Origin: an uncultured Flavobacteriales bacterium
GTDB taxonomy: Bacteria > Bacteroidota > Bacteroidia > Flavobacteriales > Schleiferiaceae
Length of the DNA stretch: 64,000 nt
Assembly: GCA_913055685.1 (NCBI GenBank)
Contig: CAJXKC010000002.1
Location: 124,001 to 188,000 of the forward strand
Reading direction: 5' to 3'
A program made the translations under genes and the position numbers. The notes under the pieces were generated by a model. That model was not told where the DNA came from. It saw only the letters and a program-made list of their open reading frames with translations, and did not search any database. Below, piece by piece: positions 54,377 through 63,410 of this stretch. The first letter of the stretch is position 1; each line of letters begins with the position of its first letter.

Positions 54377-55758
54377 AAACGATAAAGTACTTTATCCTAG
54401 CCATGGGCCTTAGCTTAGGTCTTAGTGCCCAGAGCGACATGTTGCTCTATAATTTCAATGCAATTCCCCAGAGCTTGCATACTAATCCGGCCATGCCACA
54501 GCAAACTAAAGTTTGGATAGGTTTACCGGCAGTTTCAGGCTTTTCGTTTCATTACCACAATTCTGGCTTTAGCTTAGTGGATATTTTTGAGAAGGGGACC
54601 GATGTAAATACCAATCTAGAGAATTTAAGTAATCGCTTAAATGATCAATCCCAGCTCACCCTTAACCAAAGCATGGATATTCTCGGAATAGGTTTTAAAG
54701 CGGGAAAAAGCTTTATAAGCTTAGGAGCAACTCAGCAGTTCGACTTCCAAATGGATTTGCCCTATCAATTGTTCCAAATCCTATTTACCGAGGCCGGTAG
54801 TATCACCAATTTAGATCTCAACAAATTTGACTTGGAAACCATGGTCCGCACCAATTTCTACGTGGGCTATCAACAGAAGTTTTTGGATGAGCGATTAACG
54901 GTAGGTCTACGCGTGAATTACATTATGGCTCAGTCGCATGCCTATATTGATCGTATGAACCTTAGTCTTAAAAATGACTCGACCTATACTTTGAGAGCTC
55001 AATCGGATATATTGGTTCGTACCTCGGGGCCTGCGGCTTTAGACAATACCAATAATTTGGATGTAATGTCCTTAGCATTGCCCGATAACTCTGGTATAGG
55101 TTTAAACCTTGGTTTGCATTACAAGATTAACGATAAAATGGATGTGAGTGCCTCGGCAATTGACCTAGGGACCATCACCTATAATTCGAATAATCGCGAT
55201 TATGTAAGTAATGGCGAGTATGAATTCAATGGGGTTGAATTTGACCTTTCGGATGATGACTTCAGTGATAATATTGATAATCTTACCGATAGTCTAGAAG
55301 CGGCTTTTAACTTTCAAGAAGTAGATGGCCGTACCTATTCCCGTTCCCTAATGAATCGTTACTACGCGGCCTTTAATTATCATTTGACCCCTAAACATAG
55401 CTTTGGTCTTTTATTTCATTCACGCCGATGGAACGGGGACTTCTACAATGACTATGGCTTTAATTACGTAGGGCGTTGGTCTCGTACCTTCCAGTTTACC
55501 GCGGGCTATTCGATGATTAATGGAACCATGCATAATATCGGGGCCGGATTCGACCTAAAGCTTGGACCATTCCAGTTATACCTGATGAGTGATAATATTT
55601 TTGGTGCAGTTGATTATGCCGGTCTACAGACCACTAATTTAAGATTAGGTCTAAACCTAACTTTCTACGGTCGACGCGCTAAAAAGATAGAAGAGCAAGA
55701 AGAAGAAAAAGCTGAAGCTGAAGCGAATGATCAGGCTTCATTATTATTTAAACTATAA
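54373..55758 (+). CDS. DUF5723-type outer-membrane beta-barrel protein
   Basis: A 461 aa protein with a signal peptide ending near LSAQ (20). The mature part has alternating beta-strands of a FadL/PorV-like barrel and the NFNAIPQSLHTNPAMP segment near the N-terminus, typical of DUF5723 proteins in Bacteroidota. The C-terminal 30 residues are highly charged (KKIEEQEEEKAEAEAND). The function is unknown. It is the middle gene of a three-gene unit with two lipoproteins. Confidence 0.8.
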   Translation: MKTIKYFILAMGLSLGLSAQSDMLLYNFNAIPQSLHTNPAMPQQTKVWIGLPAVSGFSFHYHNSGFSLVDIFEKGTDVNTNLENLSNRLNDQSQLTLNQSMDILGIGFKAGKSFISLGATQQFDFQMDLPYQLFQILFTEAGSITNLDLNKFDLETMVRTNFYVGYQQKFLDERLTVGLRVNYIMAQSHAYIDRMNLSLKNDSTYTLRAQSDILVRTSGPAALDNTNNLDVMSLALPDNSGIGLNLGLHYKINDKMDVSASAIDLGTITYNSNNRDYVSNGEYEFNGVEFDLSDDDFSDNIDNLTDSLEAAFNFQEVDGRTYSRSLMNRYYAAFNYHLTPKHSFGLLFHSRRWNGDFYNDYGFNYVGRWSRTFQFTAGYSMINGTMHNIGAGFDLKLGPFQLYLMSDNIFGAVDYAGLQTTNLRLGLNLTFYGRRAKKIEEQEEEKAEAEANDQASLLFKL

Positions 55759-55776
55759 TTAAAACCCCTCCCAATC

Positions 55777-56643
55777 ATGAAAAAAATGAACTACAAATTA
55801 TTTGCTGCCTTCGCTTTAGCGGGCGCTTTAGTTTCATGTGACGAAACCAATCCATTGGGTGAAAATGGAGAAGTAGAAGCAGCCTTAGGCGAACTTTACA
55901 TCACCGCCGAGTCGGCTGCGAGCCGCCTTTTTGGAAACGTTGATTTTGTTTTGCGTAATCCTCCGGCTTCTACCTCTGACTCAATTGCCATTAACGGTGC
56001 TTGGGCCAAAATGGACCCCAATAATTCGAATGAATATTTCATTGACTATGGCAATGGTACTGCCGGTAGCGACGGCGTAATGCGTAAAGGTGAAATTCGT
56101 TTTTCCCTTACTGGTAATTCTTATTTAGATCAGAATGCCAATGTATCTGTTTCTTTAACCGACTATGAAGAAGGTGATATGCCAATCGGTGGCTCGATAG
56201 CGATCACTAACAATGGTCAGACTAATGGCAATGATAATTTCTCTTTTGCAGTAACTAATTTCACAGTAGAAGATGCAGAAGGAAATCCTTTGTCCTTTAA
56301 TGCTACTAAAGACTTTGTTTGGGAAGCAGGAAGCGCAACGCCTTCAGATGCCTCTGATGATCGCTACACCATTAGTGGAACTTCCAGTGGCTCCAGCTTA
56401 GGAAACACTATCTCTACTACCGTAGACATGACCGAGAAGTTAGTAATTGATAATACCTGTAGCTACCGTATGGTAGAAGGAATTTTATCTTTAAGTCTTA
56501 CTGGAGATAGCCTTGTCTTTGACTCAGGAAGTATCGATTTTAAATCGGCCGACGGTTGTGCTGGATTTTTCGATATTGAATTAGAAAACACTGCCGAAAG
56601 TCGTGTGGTTACCCTAACCAATAGGGCTTTCCAAGGTTTCTAA
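55777..56643 (+). CDS. lipoprotein, third gene of the envelope operon
   Basis: A 288 aa protein with a signal peptide and lipobox (LVSC, cysteine about 21). The mature part is rich in Gly, Ser, Asn and Thr and predicted beta strands, with two late cysteines (NTCSYR, DGCAGF). No family is recognised. It starts 18 bases after the DUF5723 gene. Its stop overlaps the convergent rarA stop by four bases. Confidence 0.72.
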   Translation: MKKMNYKLFAAFALAGALVSCDETNPLGENGEVEAALGELYITAESAASRLFGNVDFVLRNPPASTSDSIAINGAWAKMDPNNSNEYFIDYGNGTAGSDGVMRKGEIRFSLTGNSYLDQNANVSVSLTDYEEGDMPIGGSIAITNNGQTNGNDNFSFAVTNFTVEDAEGNPLSFNATKDFVWEAGSATPSDASDDRYTISGTSSGSSLGNTISTTVDMTEKLVIDNTCSYRMVEGILSLSLTGDSLVFDSGSIDFKSADGCAGFFDIELENTAESRVVTLTNRAFQGF

Positions 56644-57926
56644 TCAGATCCTTTTTCAGAATAATATTTAGGCCAGCGGTATTTTAAAATATCGCTGGCT
56701 TTTTTTTCGGCTGGGTTATCCCCAGGCTGATAGAGGGTCTTTCCCTGTAGGGCCTTAGGCATAAACTCCTGCTCTGCAAAATTCCCAGGATAATCGTGAC
56801 TGTATTTATAGCCATCGCCATAGTTTAAATCTTTCATTAACTGGGTAGGAGCATTTCTCAAGGCTAAAGGCACCGCTAGATCTCCACTCTCTTTTACCGT
56901 TGCTTGCGCCTGGTTTATTGCCAAGTAAGCAGAATTGCTTTTCGGCGAGTTGGCAAGGTAGATGGCACACTGCGAAAGGGCTATGCGTCCTTCCGGCCAG
57001 CCAATTTTCGCAATAGCGTCAAAACAAGCATTTGCGATTAATAGGGCATTGGGATTTGCTAAGCCAATATCCTCGGCCGCTAATATTATTAATCGGCGAG
57101 CGATAAACTTTGGATCTTCGCCTCCTTCAATCATTCGGGCTAAATAATAAACCGCGGCATTGGGATCACTTCCGCGGATGGATTTAATAAAGGCACTAAT
57201 TATGTCATAGTGCTGTTCGCCATTTTTATCGTAATTACTAACCCTACCGCTTAATACCTGTTCTACTTTATCATTGCTAATGACGGCACCTTCTCCTAGC
57301 TGTCCTACCACTAACTCCAAATTATTAAGGAACTTCCTGGCGTCACCACCACTATAGCGCATTAAGGCTTCTTTTTCTTTGAAGCTAATTTTCTGATCTC
57401 TCAACCACTGGTCTTCCATTAAAGCTCGATCTAGAAGTTGTTCTAATTCTTCTTTACCTAGAGAATCCAGAACATAAACCTGACAACGTGAACGTAAAGC
57501 GGGTATCACCTCAAAACTTGGGTTCTCGGTTGTAGCACCAATAAGAACTACGATACCCTTTTCTACTGCGTTTAACAGGCTGTCTTGTTGTGACTTACTA
57601 AAGCGATGTATCTCATCAATAAAAAGGATAGGGGCTTTACCTTGCGCAAATAGGCCCTGACCCTGAGCTTTTTGAAGGATCTCCCTTACGTCTTTCACCC
57701 CGCTATTAATGGCACTGAGGGTAAAGAATTTACGCTGGGATTTCTCGGCAATAAGCTGAGCTAGAGTAGTTTTTCCTACTCCCGGTGGACCCCATAAGAT
57801 TAGCGAAGGGATAAGGTCTTTTTCAATTAGATTTCGCAGTTGTCCGCCTTTTCCTAACAGGTCATTTTGGCCGATTACTTGCTCTAAAGTGCGCGGTCTC
57901 AGTCTTTCCGCCAGTGGCACGCTCAT
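56640..57926 (-). CDS. rarA: replication-associated recombination protein A (RarA/MgsA)
   Basis: A 428 aa cytosolic AAA+ ATPase related to clamp loaders and WRNIP1, acting at stalled replication forks. Walker A is GPPGVGKTT (K52), Walker B is LFIDEIHRF, the sensor is [11 protein letters not shown], and the MgsA C-terminal tetramerisation part ([11 protein letters not shown]) is complete. The length is normal. It is divergent from the rhomboid gene. Confidence 0.96.
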   Translation of the reverse strand: MSVPLAERLRPRTLEQVIGQNDLLGKGGQLRNLIEKDLIPSLILWGPPGVGKTTLAQLIAEKSQRKFFTLSAINSGVKDVREILQKAQGQGLFAQGKAPILFIDEIHRFSKSQQDSLLNAVEKGIVVLIGATTENPSFEVIPALRSRCQVYVLDSLGKEELEQLLDRALMEDQWLRDQKISFKEKEALMRYSGGDARKFLNNLELVVGQLGEGAVISNDKVEQVLSGRVSNYDKNGEQHYDIISAFIKSIRGSDPNAAVYYLARMIEGGEDPKFIARRLIILAAEDIGLANPNALLIANACFDAIAKIGWPEGRIALSQCAIYLANSPKSNSAYLAINQAQATVKESGDLAVPLALRNAPTQLMKDLNYGDGYKYSHDYPGNFAEQEFMPKALQGKTLYQPGDNPAEKKASDILKYRWPKYYSEKGSD

Positions 57927-57972
57927 AGGTACTGTTTTTGCGCATCTAAATTACTACATTTAGAATCGGAGC

Positions 57973-58716
57973 ATGGATAAAGGAAGGAACATTCAATATA
58001 GGCAAGAACAGAAGTGGTGGCTACAGCCCTATGTGTTGATTCCTTTAGCGCTGAGTGCAATAATGGCAATCATATATGGCCTAGATCAAAGTATGGGTTT
58101 AGATCTATACCAATTTGGGGTTTATCCTAAAAAGGGGGAGGGCTTGATTGGACTCATATCGGCTCCGCTGGTACACGGTAGCTTCGAGCATTTGCGTAAT
58201 AATCTTATTTCTTTCACAGTTCTCTCTGCAGCTCTGTGGTACTTTTATCCACGGAAGGCATTGCCACTGCTCATTTTAGCCTGGATATTTAGTGGCTTAG
58301 CCATTTGGATTTGGGGACGTCCTTCTTATCATATTGGCGCTTCTGGAATTATATACGCCTTGGCTGCATTTATTTTTTTCAGCGGACTCCTTAGAGCACA
58401 TCCAAATTTGCTGGCCCTAAGCATGTTGGTGGTTTTTCTCTACGGAAGTATGGTTTGGGGCTTGGTGCCCATCGAGCCGGGAGTAAGTCATGAGGCGCAT
58501 ATATCTGGCGCCATTATAGGAGTGGTGATGGCAATCTATTTACGGAATTCCCCTCCCAAAGACTTTCCTAAGCCATTTCGTTATGATGATATAAACGACG
58601 ACCTAAGCGAGCAAATTGAAAAGTACGGACCTAATTATTGGCAGGTCGATCACGATTCGCAGCAATCGGGTATGAAAATACATTACGAGTACAAAAGCAA
58701 TGATACTAAGGATTAG
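57973..58716 (+). CDS. rhomboid-family intramembrane serine protease
   Basis: A 247 aa inner-membrane protease with six hydrophobic helices. The catalytic serine is S124 in HIGASGIIY, the base is H176 in SHEAHISGA, and the HxxxN-like segment FEHLRNN (H73) is present. A soluble C-terminal tail of about 50 residues follows. Substrates are unknown. It overlaps the next gene by 17 bases, so a short operon with a membrane protein, a Rossmann protein and a monooxygenase-like protein is likely. Confidence 0.92.
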   Translation: MDKGRNIQYRQEQKWWLQPYVLIPLALSAIMAIIYGLDQSMGLDLYQFGVYPKKGEGLIGLISAPLVHGSFEHLRNNLISFTVLSAALWYFYPRKALPLLILAWIFSGLAIWIWGRPSYHIGASGIIYALAAFIFFSGLLRAHPNLLALSMLVVFLYGSMVWGLVPIEPGVSHEAHISGAIIGVVMAIYLRNSPPKDFPKPFRYDDINDDLSEQIEKYGPNYWQVDHDSQQSGMKIHYEYKSNDTKD

Positions 58717-59188
58717 TTTGATTTTGTTAATGGGTTTGGCTAGTATTGGTCAAGCGCAGGATTACCTTTATTTGATGGAAAAAGGGGGGCTTCCGCTTAA
58801 GCGCTGGAAGCAAGGCGATTACATAGAGGTGCAGTTAAGAAATGGCGAGGAATTGGACTGGTTTCGCTATCGTTTTGAAGGGGGCGATTCTGCCGGTATT
58901 AGTTTAGGAACCCGTTATTTAAGTTTTAATCAAATCGAAGGTGTTCGGTATCCACGTGGACTAATGGGCTTCTTTGCTCAAGCTAGTTATTCAGCGGCCC
59001 TACTTTTTAGCGGGATTGCCGCGGTCAACTCAGCGATTAATGGACAGTGGTGGCCCTTAATGACTAGGAATCAATTAATTCTTGGGGGCGGCTTATTAGG
59101 ACTTGGCCTGGTTTTGGACCTTTTTTCGCATCATCAATACAGCCTCGAAACACCCTATTATTTTAAGCTTATAAAGACAGGAGAATGA
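58700..59188 (+). CDS. exported membrane protein of unknown function
   Basis: A 162 aa protein with a signal peptide or N-terminal anchor (ends near GQAQ, residue 19), a beta-rich middle part (YIEVQLRNGEELDWFRYRF) and two hydrophobic segments (about residues 96-112 and 125-142). I recognise no family. It overlaps the rhomboid gene by 17 bases and the next gene by four (ATGA), which supports it as real and co-expressed. Confidence 0.68.
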   Translation: MILRISLILLMGLASIGQAQDYLYLMEKGGLPLKRWKQGDYIEVQLRNGEELDWFRYRFEGGDSAGISLGTRYLSFNQIEGVRYPRGLMGFFAQASYSAALLFSGIAAVNSAINGQWWPLMTRNQLILGGGLLGLGLVLDLFSHHQYSLETPYYFKLIKTGE

Positions 59189-59811
59189 AGAAAGTAGCCT
59201 TACTAGGGGCAAGCGGTTTAGTTGGTTCATTTCTGGTGAAGCAGCTCTGTGAATCTGACCAAATAGAATCGGTTTTGTCCATCGGGCGGAAGCCCCTAAA
59301 GTTTAAGCATCCCAAATTAAGCGAACAGCTAGGGGATCTTTTGGATGATAGTTTTTGGCAATTCGAGGATAAGGTAGATATCGTTTACATCTGCATTGGC
59401 ACCACTAAGGCAAAAACGCCCGATAAGGAAAAGTATAGGGCTATAGATTATGGGATTCCCCTTCAAGCGGGTAAATGGGCCCTAAACAACGGAGCAAAAT
59501 TGTTATCAGTGGTATCTTCTATGGGAGCTTCAGCAAAGAGCTCTAATTTTTACTTAAAGACCAAAGGCGATATGGAATTGGCATTAAACTCTTTATCTGT
59601 AGCGGTACATGTCATAAGGCCTTCAATGATTTTGGGACCTCGTAAGGAGAGTCGTTTGGGAGAGCAAATAGGTAAAATAGTAATGGGCCTATTAAGACCC
59701 TTTATTCCCGACAATTATAAGCCCGTCCAAGCTGAAGCAATTGCCCAAAAGATGTTGGATACTAGCCTGGAAAATGGGGGTAGCCAGTTAATTATGTCTA
59801 AAGAGATTTGA
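59185..59811 (+). CDS. NAD(P)-binding Rossmann-fold protein (HTATIP2/CC3-like)
   Basis: A 208 aa cytosolic short-chain dehydrogenase-like protein. It starts with KKVALLGASGLVGSF, a GxxGxxG nucleotide-binding loop, and has YICIGTTK and SSMGASAKSSNFYLKTKG, typical of the HTATIP2-like atypical SDR group (YxxxK present). The substrate is unknown. It overlaps the upstream gene by four bases and is followed by an ABM-like gene after seven bases. Confidence 0.85.
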   Translation: MKKVALLGASGLVGSFLVKQLCESDQIESVLSIGRKPLKFKHPKLSEQLGDLLDDSFWQFEDKVDIVYICIGTTKAKTPDKEKYRAIDYGIPLQAGKWALNNGAKLLSVVSSMGASAKSSNFYLKTKGDMELALNSLSVAVHVIRPSMILGPRKESRLGEQIGKIVMGLLRPFIPDNYKPVQAEAIAQKMLDTSLENGGSQLIMSKEI

Positions 59812-59818
59812 GTATCCA

Positions 59819-60130
59819 ATGTTTGCGGTTATCTATAAGTTTAAGGTCAAGCTTGGCCAGGAAGAGGTTTTTACTGAGGCGTGGACTAAATTAACTCAAT
59901 TGATCTACCAATATGAAGCTAGCCTGGGTTCGAGGTTGCACCGGCAGTCGGATGCTATATACATTGCCTATGCGCAGTGGCCCGATCGTAATACATGGGC
60001 TGGATCGGGGGAGAAACTTCCCAAGGAAGCTGAACAATATCGTAATCAGATGCGCGAAAGCTGCGAATCTATTGAGACCTTACATGAATTAGAAATGGTC
60101 GAGAATCTATTAAAAAATAGGCCCTTTTAA
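59819..60130 (+). CDS. antibiotic-biosynthesis-monooxygenase-like dimeric alpha/beta-barrel protein
   Basis: A 103 aa cytosolic protein with the ferredoxin-like ABM pattern (FAVIYKFKVKLGQEEVFTEAW ... AIYIAYAQWPDRNTW, shown in part). Such proteins can be cofactor-free monooxygenases, but many have no proven activity. It is the last gene of the rhomboid unit. Its stop overlaps by four bases the convergent TIGR02757 gene. Confidence 0.75.
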   Translation: MFAVIYKFKVKLGQEEVFTEAWTKLTQLIYQYEASLGSRLHRQSDAIYIAYAQWPDRNTWAGSGEKLPKEAEQYRNQMRESCESIETLHELEMVENLLKNRPF

Positions 60131-60879
60131 AATTTTTCAAAAACACCGAGACCAAAAAGAGCAAAGTCGTATTTCACGGGATCACTGGGGTCTAGTTTCA
60201 AAAGTGATTCCCGCAGCTCCTCGGCCGCTTTCCAATCGTTAGCCTTACGGCTGAGAAGGCCCAGCTTACGGGCAACCCGGCCACTATGGACATCTAATGG
60301 GCAATAAAGGTCGGAGGCTTTAATTTTAGACCAAAGGCCAAAGTCAACTCCTTTTTCGGCCGATCGAACCATCCAGCGTAAATACATGTTCAAGCGCTTG
60401 GCCGATGAGCCTTTAACTGGACTTGATATATGTTTTTCGCTGCGCTTTTCATGCGGTGATAGGAACATTTTGGCCCGAAACTGCTCGATACCAAATTTAA
60501 GTCCTTCGGGGTGATAGAAAGCATCTTCCAAGCTTCCCTCATGGTAAATTTTCTGCAAAGCCCGGATGAAGAATTTGAGGTCTACCAATTGAAAAGTTCG
60601 GTGTACAAAAGGAGGGAGGGCCTCCAAATCGGAGCTCCGATGGTTCACTACAAAATCATAAGGACGACCATCTAAGATTTGGATGAGCTTTTGCCCACTT
60701 TTAATGATACTTAGGCGATTCCCCCAAGCAATGGTAGCGACTAAAAGGCCAATTATTTCAATATCCTCAGGTCGACTAAATTGATGCGGAATCGAAATAG
60801 GGTCACTGCTTATGAAACTACTAGCTTCATATTGCCGAGCTTTAAAGTCGAGAAAGTCTTTTTTTTCCTTAGCCTTCAA
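60127..60879 (-). CDS. TIGR02757/DUF2400 family protein
   Basis: A 250 aa protein with the pattern of the TIGR02757 family of Bacteroidota (EIIGLLVATIAWGNRLSII ... LYCPLDVHSGRVARKLGLLSR ... VKYDFALFGLGV). The helical layout and the PLDVHxGRVARKLGL block are reminiscent of HhH-type DNA glycosylases, but no activity is proven. It overlaps kdsB upstream by 11 bases. Confidence 0.87.
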   Translation of the reverse strand: MKAKEKKDFLDFKARQYEASSFISSDPISIPHQFSRPEDIEIIGLLVATIAWGNRLSIIKSGQKLIQILDGRPYDFVVNHRSSDLEALPPFVHRTFQLVDLKFFIRALQKIYHEGSLEDAFYHPEGLKFGIEQFRAKMFLSPHEKRSEKHISSPVKGSSAKRLNMYLRWMVRSAEKGVDFGLWSKIKASDLYCPLDVHSGRVARKLGLLSRKANDWKAAEELRESLLKLDPSDPVKYDFALFGLGVFEKF

Positions 60880-61624
60880 GCTTAGCTACTATTTTTCGAA
60901 TTTCTTCTAAATCCTCAGGGGTATCTACCGACAGCGATTCGTTTTTAGTGTAAGCTACCTTTATCCGTCCCCCGTTTTCCAACCAACGATTTTGTTCCAA
61001 TGATTCGGCTTTTTCCAAACTACTTGGACTCATCGCGGCAAAGGCTTCCAAAGCATCAGGTCTGTAGGCGTATAAACCTATATGCTTGTAGAAAGTGTGT
61101 TTTTGAAGCCATTGCTCATAAGGGACATCGCGGAGAAAGGGAATCAATTGTCTGGAGAAGTAAAGCGCTTCATCTTCTTTATTAATTACCGTAAAGCAAC
61201 CGCTGCGATTATCGAGCTCCGACTGGTTTTCAATCGCTTTTACTAAGGTACCCAGTTCCACCTCCGGGTGTTTAAATAAGGCTTTTAGACTTATTAGTTC
61301 ATTGGCTTCCAACAAGGGTTCATCTCCTTGGATATTGATGATCACCTCACAAGAACCATTATCAGCACTCCACTTTTTATAGGCCTCCAAGCAGCGGTTG
61401 GTACCGGTACTATGATTTGGATCGGTCATAATCACCTCGGCACCAAAGCTTTCGGCTTCTACTTTTATTCGCTCATCATCGGTGGCAATCACCACTTGAT
61501 CTAATGCTAACTTCGCCCGGTCATAAACACGTCGAATCATGGTTTTACCATTGATGTCTACCAAAGGCTTGCCTGGCAGTCTACTGCTTTGATATCGAGC
61601 GGGGATGATTCCTAATACGGTCAC
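60869..61624 (-). CDS. kdsB: 3-deoxy-manno-octulosonate (KDO) cytidylyltransferase
   Basis: A 251 aa cytosolic enzyme that activates KDO to CMP-KDO for lipid A-core synthesis. The N-terminus IIPARYQSSRLPGKPL, the VIATDDERI segment and NIQGDEPLL are family marks. The start is a GTG codon; the next ATG lies inside the conserved part, so GTG is needed for a full N-terminus. It confirms that the cell makes LPS with KDO. Confidence 0.96.
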   Translation of the reverse strand: MTVLGIIPARYQSSRLPGKPLVDINGKTMIRRVYDRAKLALDQVVIATDDERIKVEAESFGAEVIMTDPNHSTGTNRCLEAYKKWSADNGSCEVIINIQGDEPLLEANELISLKALFKHPEVELGTLVKAIENQSELDNRSGCFTVINKEDEALYFSRQLIPFLRDVPYEQWLQKHTFYKHIGLYAYRPDALEAFAAMSPSSLEKAESLEQNRWLENGGRIKVAYTKNESLSVDTPEDLEEIRKIVAKLEG

Positions 61625-61676
61625 GGTGAAATTTTCCTCGAATTTAATTAATGTTCAATACTCTCTTGCCTTTTCT

Positions 61677-61684
61677 TACCTTTG
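61677..61684 (+). promoter_or_regulatory. TACCTTTG -7 promoter box
   Basis: Exact TAnnTTTG match ending four bases before the ATG at 61689. Together with 2574 and 39837 it shows the same tight box-to-ATG spacing. Confidence 0.55.
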
Positions 61685-61688
61685 ATTT

Positions 61689-61910
61689 ATGGCATCAGAT
61701 AAGGAAAAAATCGCAGCTGGCATCCGTTTTATGGCAATCGCACTCCCTTTAATTTTTACGGGGCCAGCCCTCTATGTAGCCTTAGGTCAGCCTTTGGCTC
61801 GAGAAGGAAACTACCTATGGATTGTCATCAGTATTTTAGTAATGTTGGTAGCAGTCTTCTTTGCAGTTAAAGGCCTGCGTACCATTCTTAGCGGCTTTTT
61901 TAACGACTAA
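61689..61910 (+). CDS. small two-helix membrane protein (DUF6095-like)
   Basis: A 73 aa protein with two membrane helices (about residues 11-30 and 42-62) and short charged ends. The layout and the pattern of the GIRFMAIALPLIFTGP helix resemble a small family found next to housekeeping genes in Flavobacteriales. Function unknown. Its last 11 bases overlap the convergent rlmD gene. Confidence 0.75.
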   Translation: MASDKEKIAAGIRFMAIALPLIFTGPALYVALGQPLAREGNYLWIVISILVMLVAVFFAVKGLRTILSGFFND

Positions 61911-63345
61911 GCTCAAACAATGCCACCGCCTCAACATGGGCGGTATGGGGAAACTGATCTACCAAACTGTACTTCTTTAATTGATAGCCGTGTTCGGCTA
62001 GAGTAAGCATATCACGAGCTTGAGTCGCGGGATTACAACTAATATAGACCATTCTTTCGGCACCCAAGCGGATAACTTTACGAAGCGTTTTCGGAGCAAT
62101 ACCGGCTCGGGGTGGGTCTAAAGTTAGGGTGTTGATTTTCCCTGCGTAATGAGGGTTTTCGAGTAAAAACTTGCCTACATCATTGGCATAAAACTCCAAA
62201 TTATTGATGCCATTGGCCTGGGCATTTTTCTTGGCGTCGGCCACCGCTTCCTTTACAATCTCTACTCCAATTACTTTCGATTGAGTACTAGCTTGTGCTA
62301 ATAGCTGAGTAATGGTGCCGGTTCCCGCAAATAGGTCGAGGATAATCGGTTTATCTTCTATTTCCTTTTCAAACACATAATCCAGGGCTTTTTGGTAGAG
62401 CCTTTCGGCAGAAGCAGGATTGGTTTGGAAAAAACTCTCCATGCTAATGGAAAAGTCTAAGCCATTAATTTGCTCGCGAATTGTTTCCTTTCCAAAAAGG
62501 ATAATGCGTTTGCCCTCGGTGCTTTTGGGGCGGTCACTTATATCGTCATTAATAGTGTGAATTAGGCCAGCCAGGCGCTCGCCAAATTCATTACGGAATA
62601 ATTGAGTAAGCGCATCGCTATCAAATTGCTCTAATTCGGAGGAGCTGCTGAGGAAATTGATAAGAATTTCATCGTCTACATAGGATTTCCGTACCGCCAA
62701 CATGCGACAGAACCCAGAGTGTTTTTTTCCATGCCATGCGCTATGCCCGGCTTCCATAAAGAAGCGTCGAAGCTTGGGGAGAAAGTCTTCTATCGCTTGA
62801 TCGAAAATTCCTGAATCACCTTCGAGGTTTTCTACTGCTAACCACTGTCCACGTCGTTTAAAGCCCAGTGCAAAGCCATCGTGGAATTTATCGTCACCCG
62901 GACGCGCCTCAACAGCGGCAAAGGAATATTCCATTTTATTACGGTAGTGGAAAATGCGGGGCGACTCAATGTATTGGTCTAAAAGGTCTTCGGCATTGGT
63001 GATTTTACCAATTCGTCTAAATAGTTCAATGCTGGTTTTCTCCTTGTATTCATGCTGCTTTTCAATGGGCAGATTAATATAAGGTGCACCCGGAATTGGA
63101 TGATACTTAGATTGACTTTCATCACTCGATGCTTCCAAAACTTCCACCAGGCGAGCTTCGGCATAAGCCTTTTTCACCTTCACCATTTTACAGCGCACTA
63201 ATTGTCCGGGTAGGGTATTGGGGATAAAGACGATGAAATTGCCCTTTTCGGTTTCAATTTTAGCGATTCCCTTGCCTTCAAAGGCTAAGTCTTGGACCCG
63301 AAGCTCCACTTCTTGTCCGCGGTGATATAAGTAATTCCTTGCCAT
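61900..63345 (-). CDS. rlmD: 23S rRNA (uracil-5-)-methyltransferase RlmD-like
   Basis: A 481 aa cytosolic SAM-dependent enzyme of the TrmA/RlmCD family that methylates a uracil in 23S rRNA. An N-terminal TRAM RNA-binding domain (residues 5-65) is followed by the methyltransferase domain with FQTNP, LDLFAGTGTITQLL, the LDPPRAG motif and the catalytic cysteine in YISCNPATQ. The TrmA-type iron-sulfur cysteines are not obvious in the linker, so the RlmD/RlmC assignment is by family only. An exact -7 box (63354-63361) precedes it. Confidence 0.93.
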   Translation of the reverse strand: MARNYLYHRGQEVELRVQDLAFEGKGIAKIETEKGNFIVFIPNTLPGQLVRCKMVKVKKAYAEARLVEVLEASSDESQSKYHPIPGAPYINLPIEKQHEYKEKTSIELFRRIGKITNAEDLLDQYIESPRIFHYRNKMEYSFAAVEARPGDDKFHDGFALGFKRRGQWLAVENLEGDSGIFDQAIEDFLPKLRRFFMEAGHSAWHGKKHSGFCRMLAVRKSYVDDEILINFLSSSSELEQFDSDALTQLFRNEFGERLAGLIHTINDDISDRPKSTEGKRIILFGKETIREQINGLDFSISMESFFQTNPASAERLYQKALDYVFEKEIEDKPIILDLFAGTGTITQLLAQASTQSKVIGVEIVKEAVADAKKNAQANGINNLEFYANDVGKFLLENPHYAGKINTLTLDPPRAGIAPKTLRKVIRLGAERMVYISCNPATQARDMLTLAEHGYQLKKYSLVDQFPHTAHVEAVALFELSR

Positions 63346-63353
63346 AGAGCGGG

Positions 63354-63361
63354 CAAAATTA
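63354..63361 (-). promoter_or_regulatory. TAATTTTG -7 promoter box for rlmD (minus)
   Basis: The plus strand CAAAATTA reads TAATTTTG on the minus strand, an exact TAnnTTTG match nine bases before the ATG at 63345. No -33 TTG within 17-23 bases; a TTTTG lies about 25 bases upstream. Confidence 0.5.
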
Positions 63362-63410
63362 CCTAATTTGCAGGCCGAATCATCGCATCAAAAAATTAAT
63401 TCCAATATCT

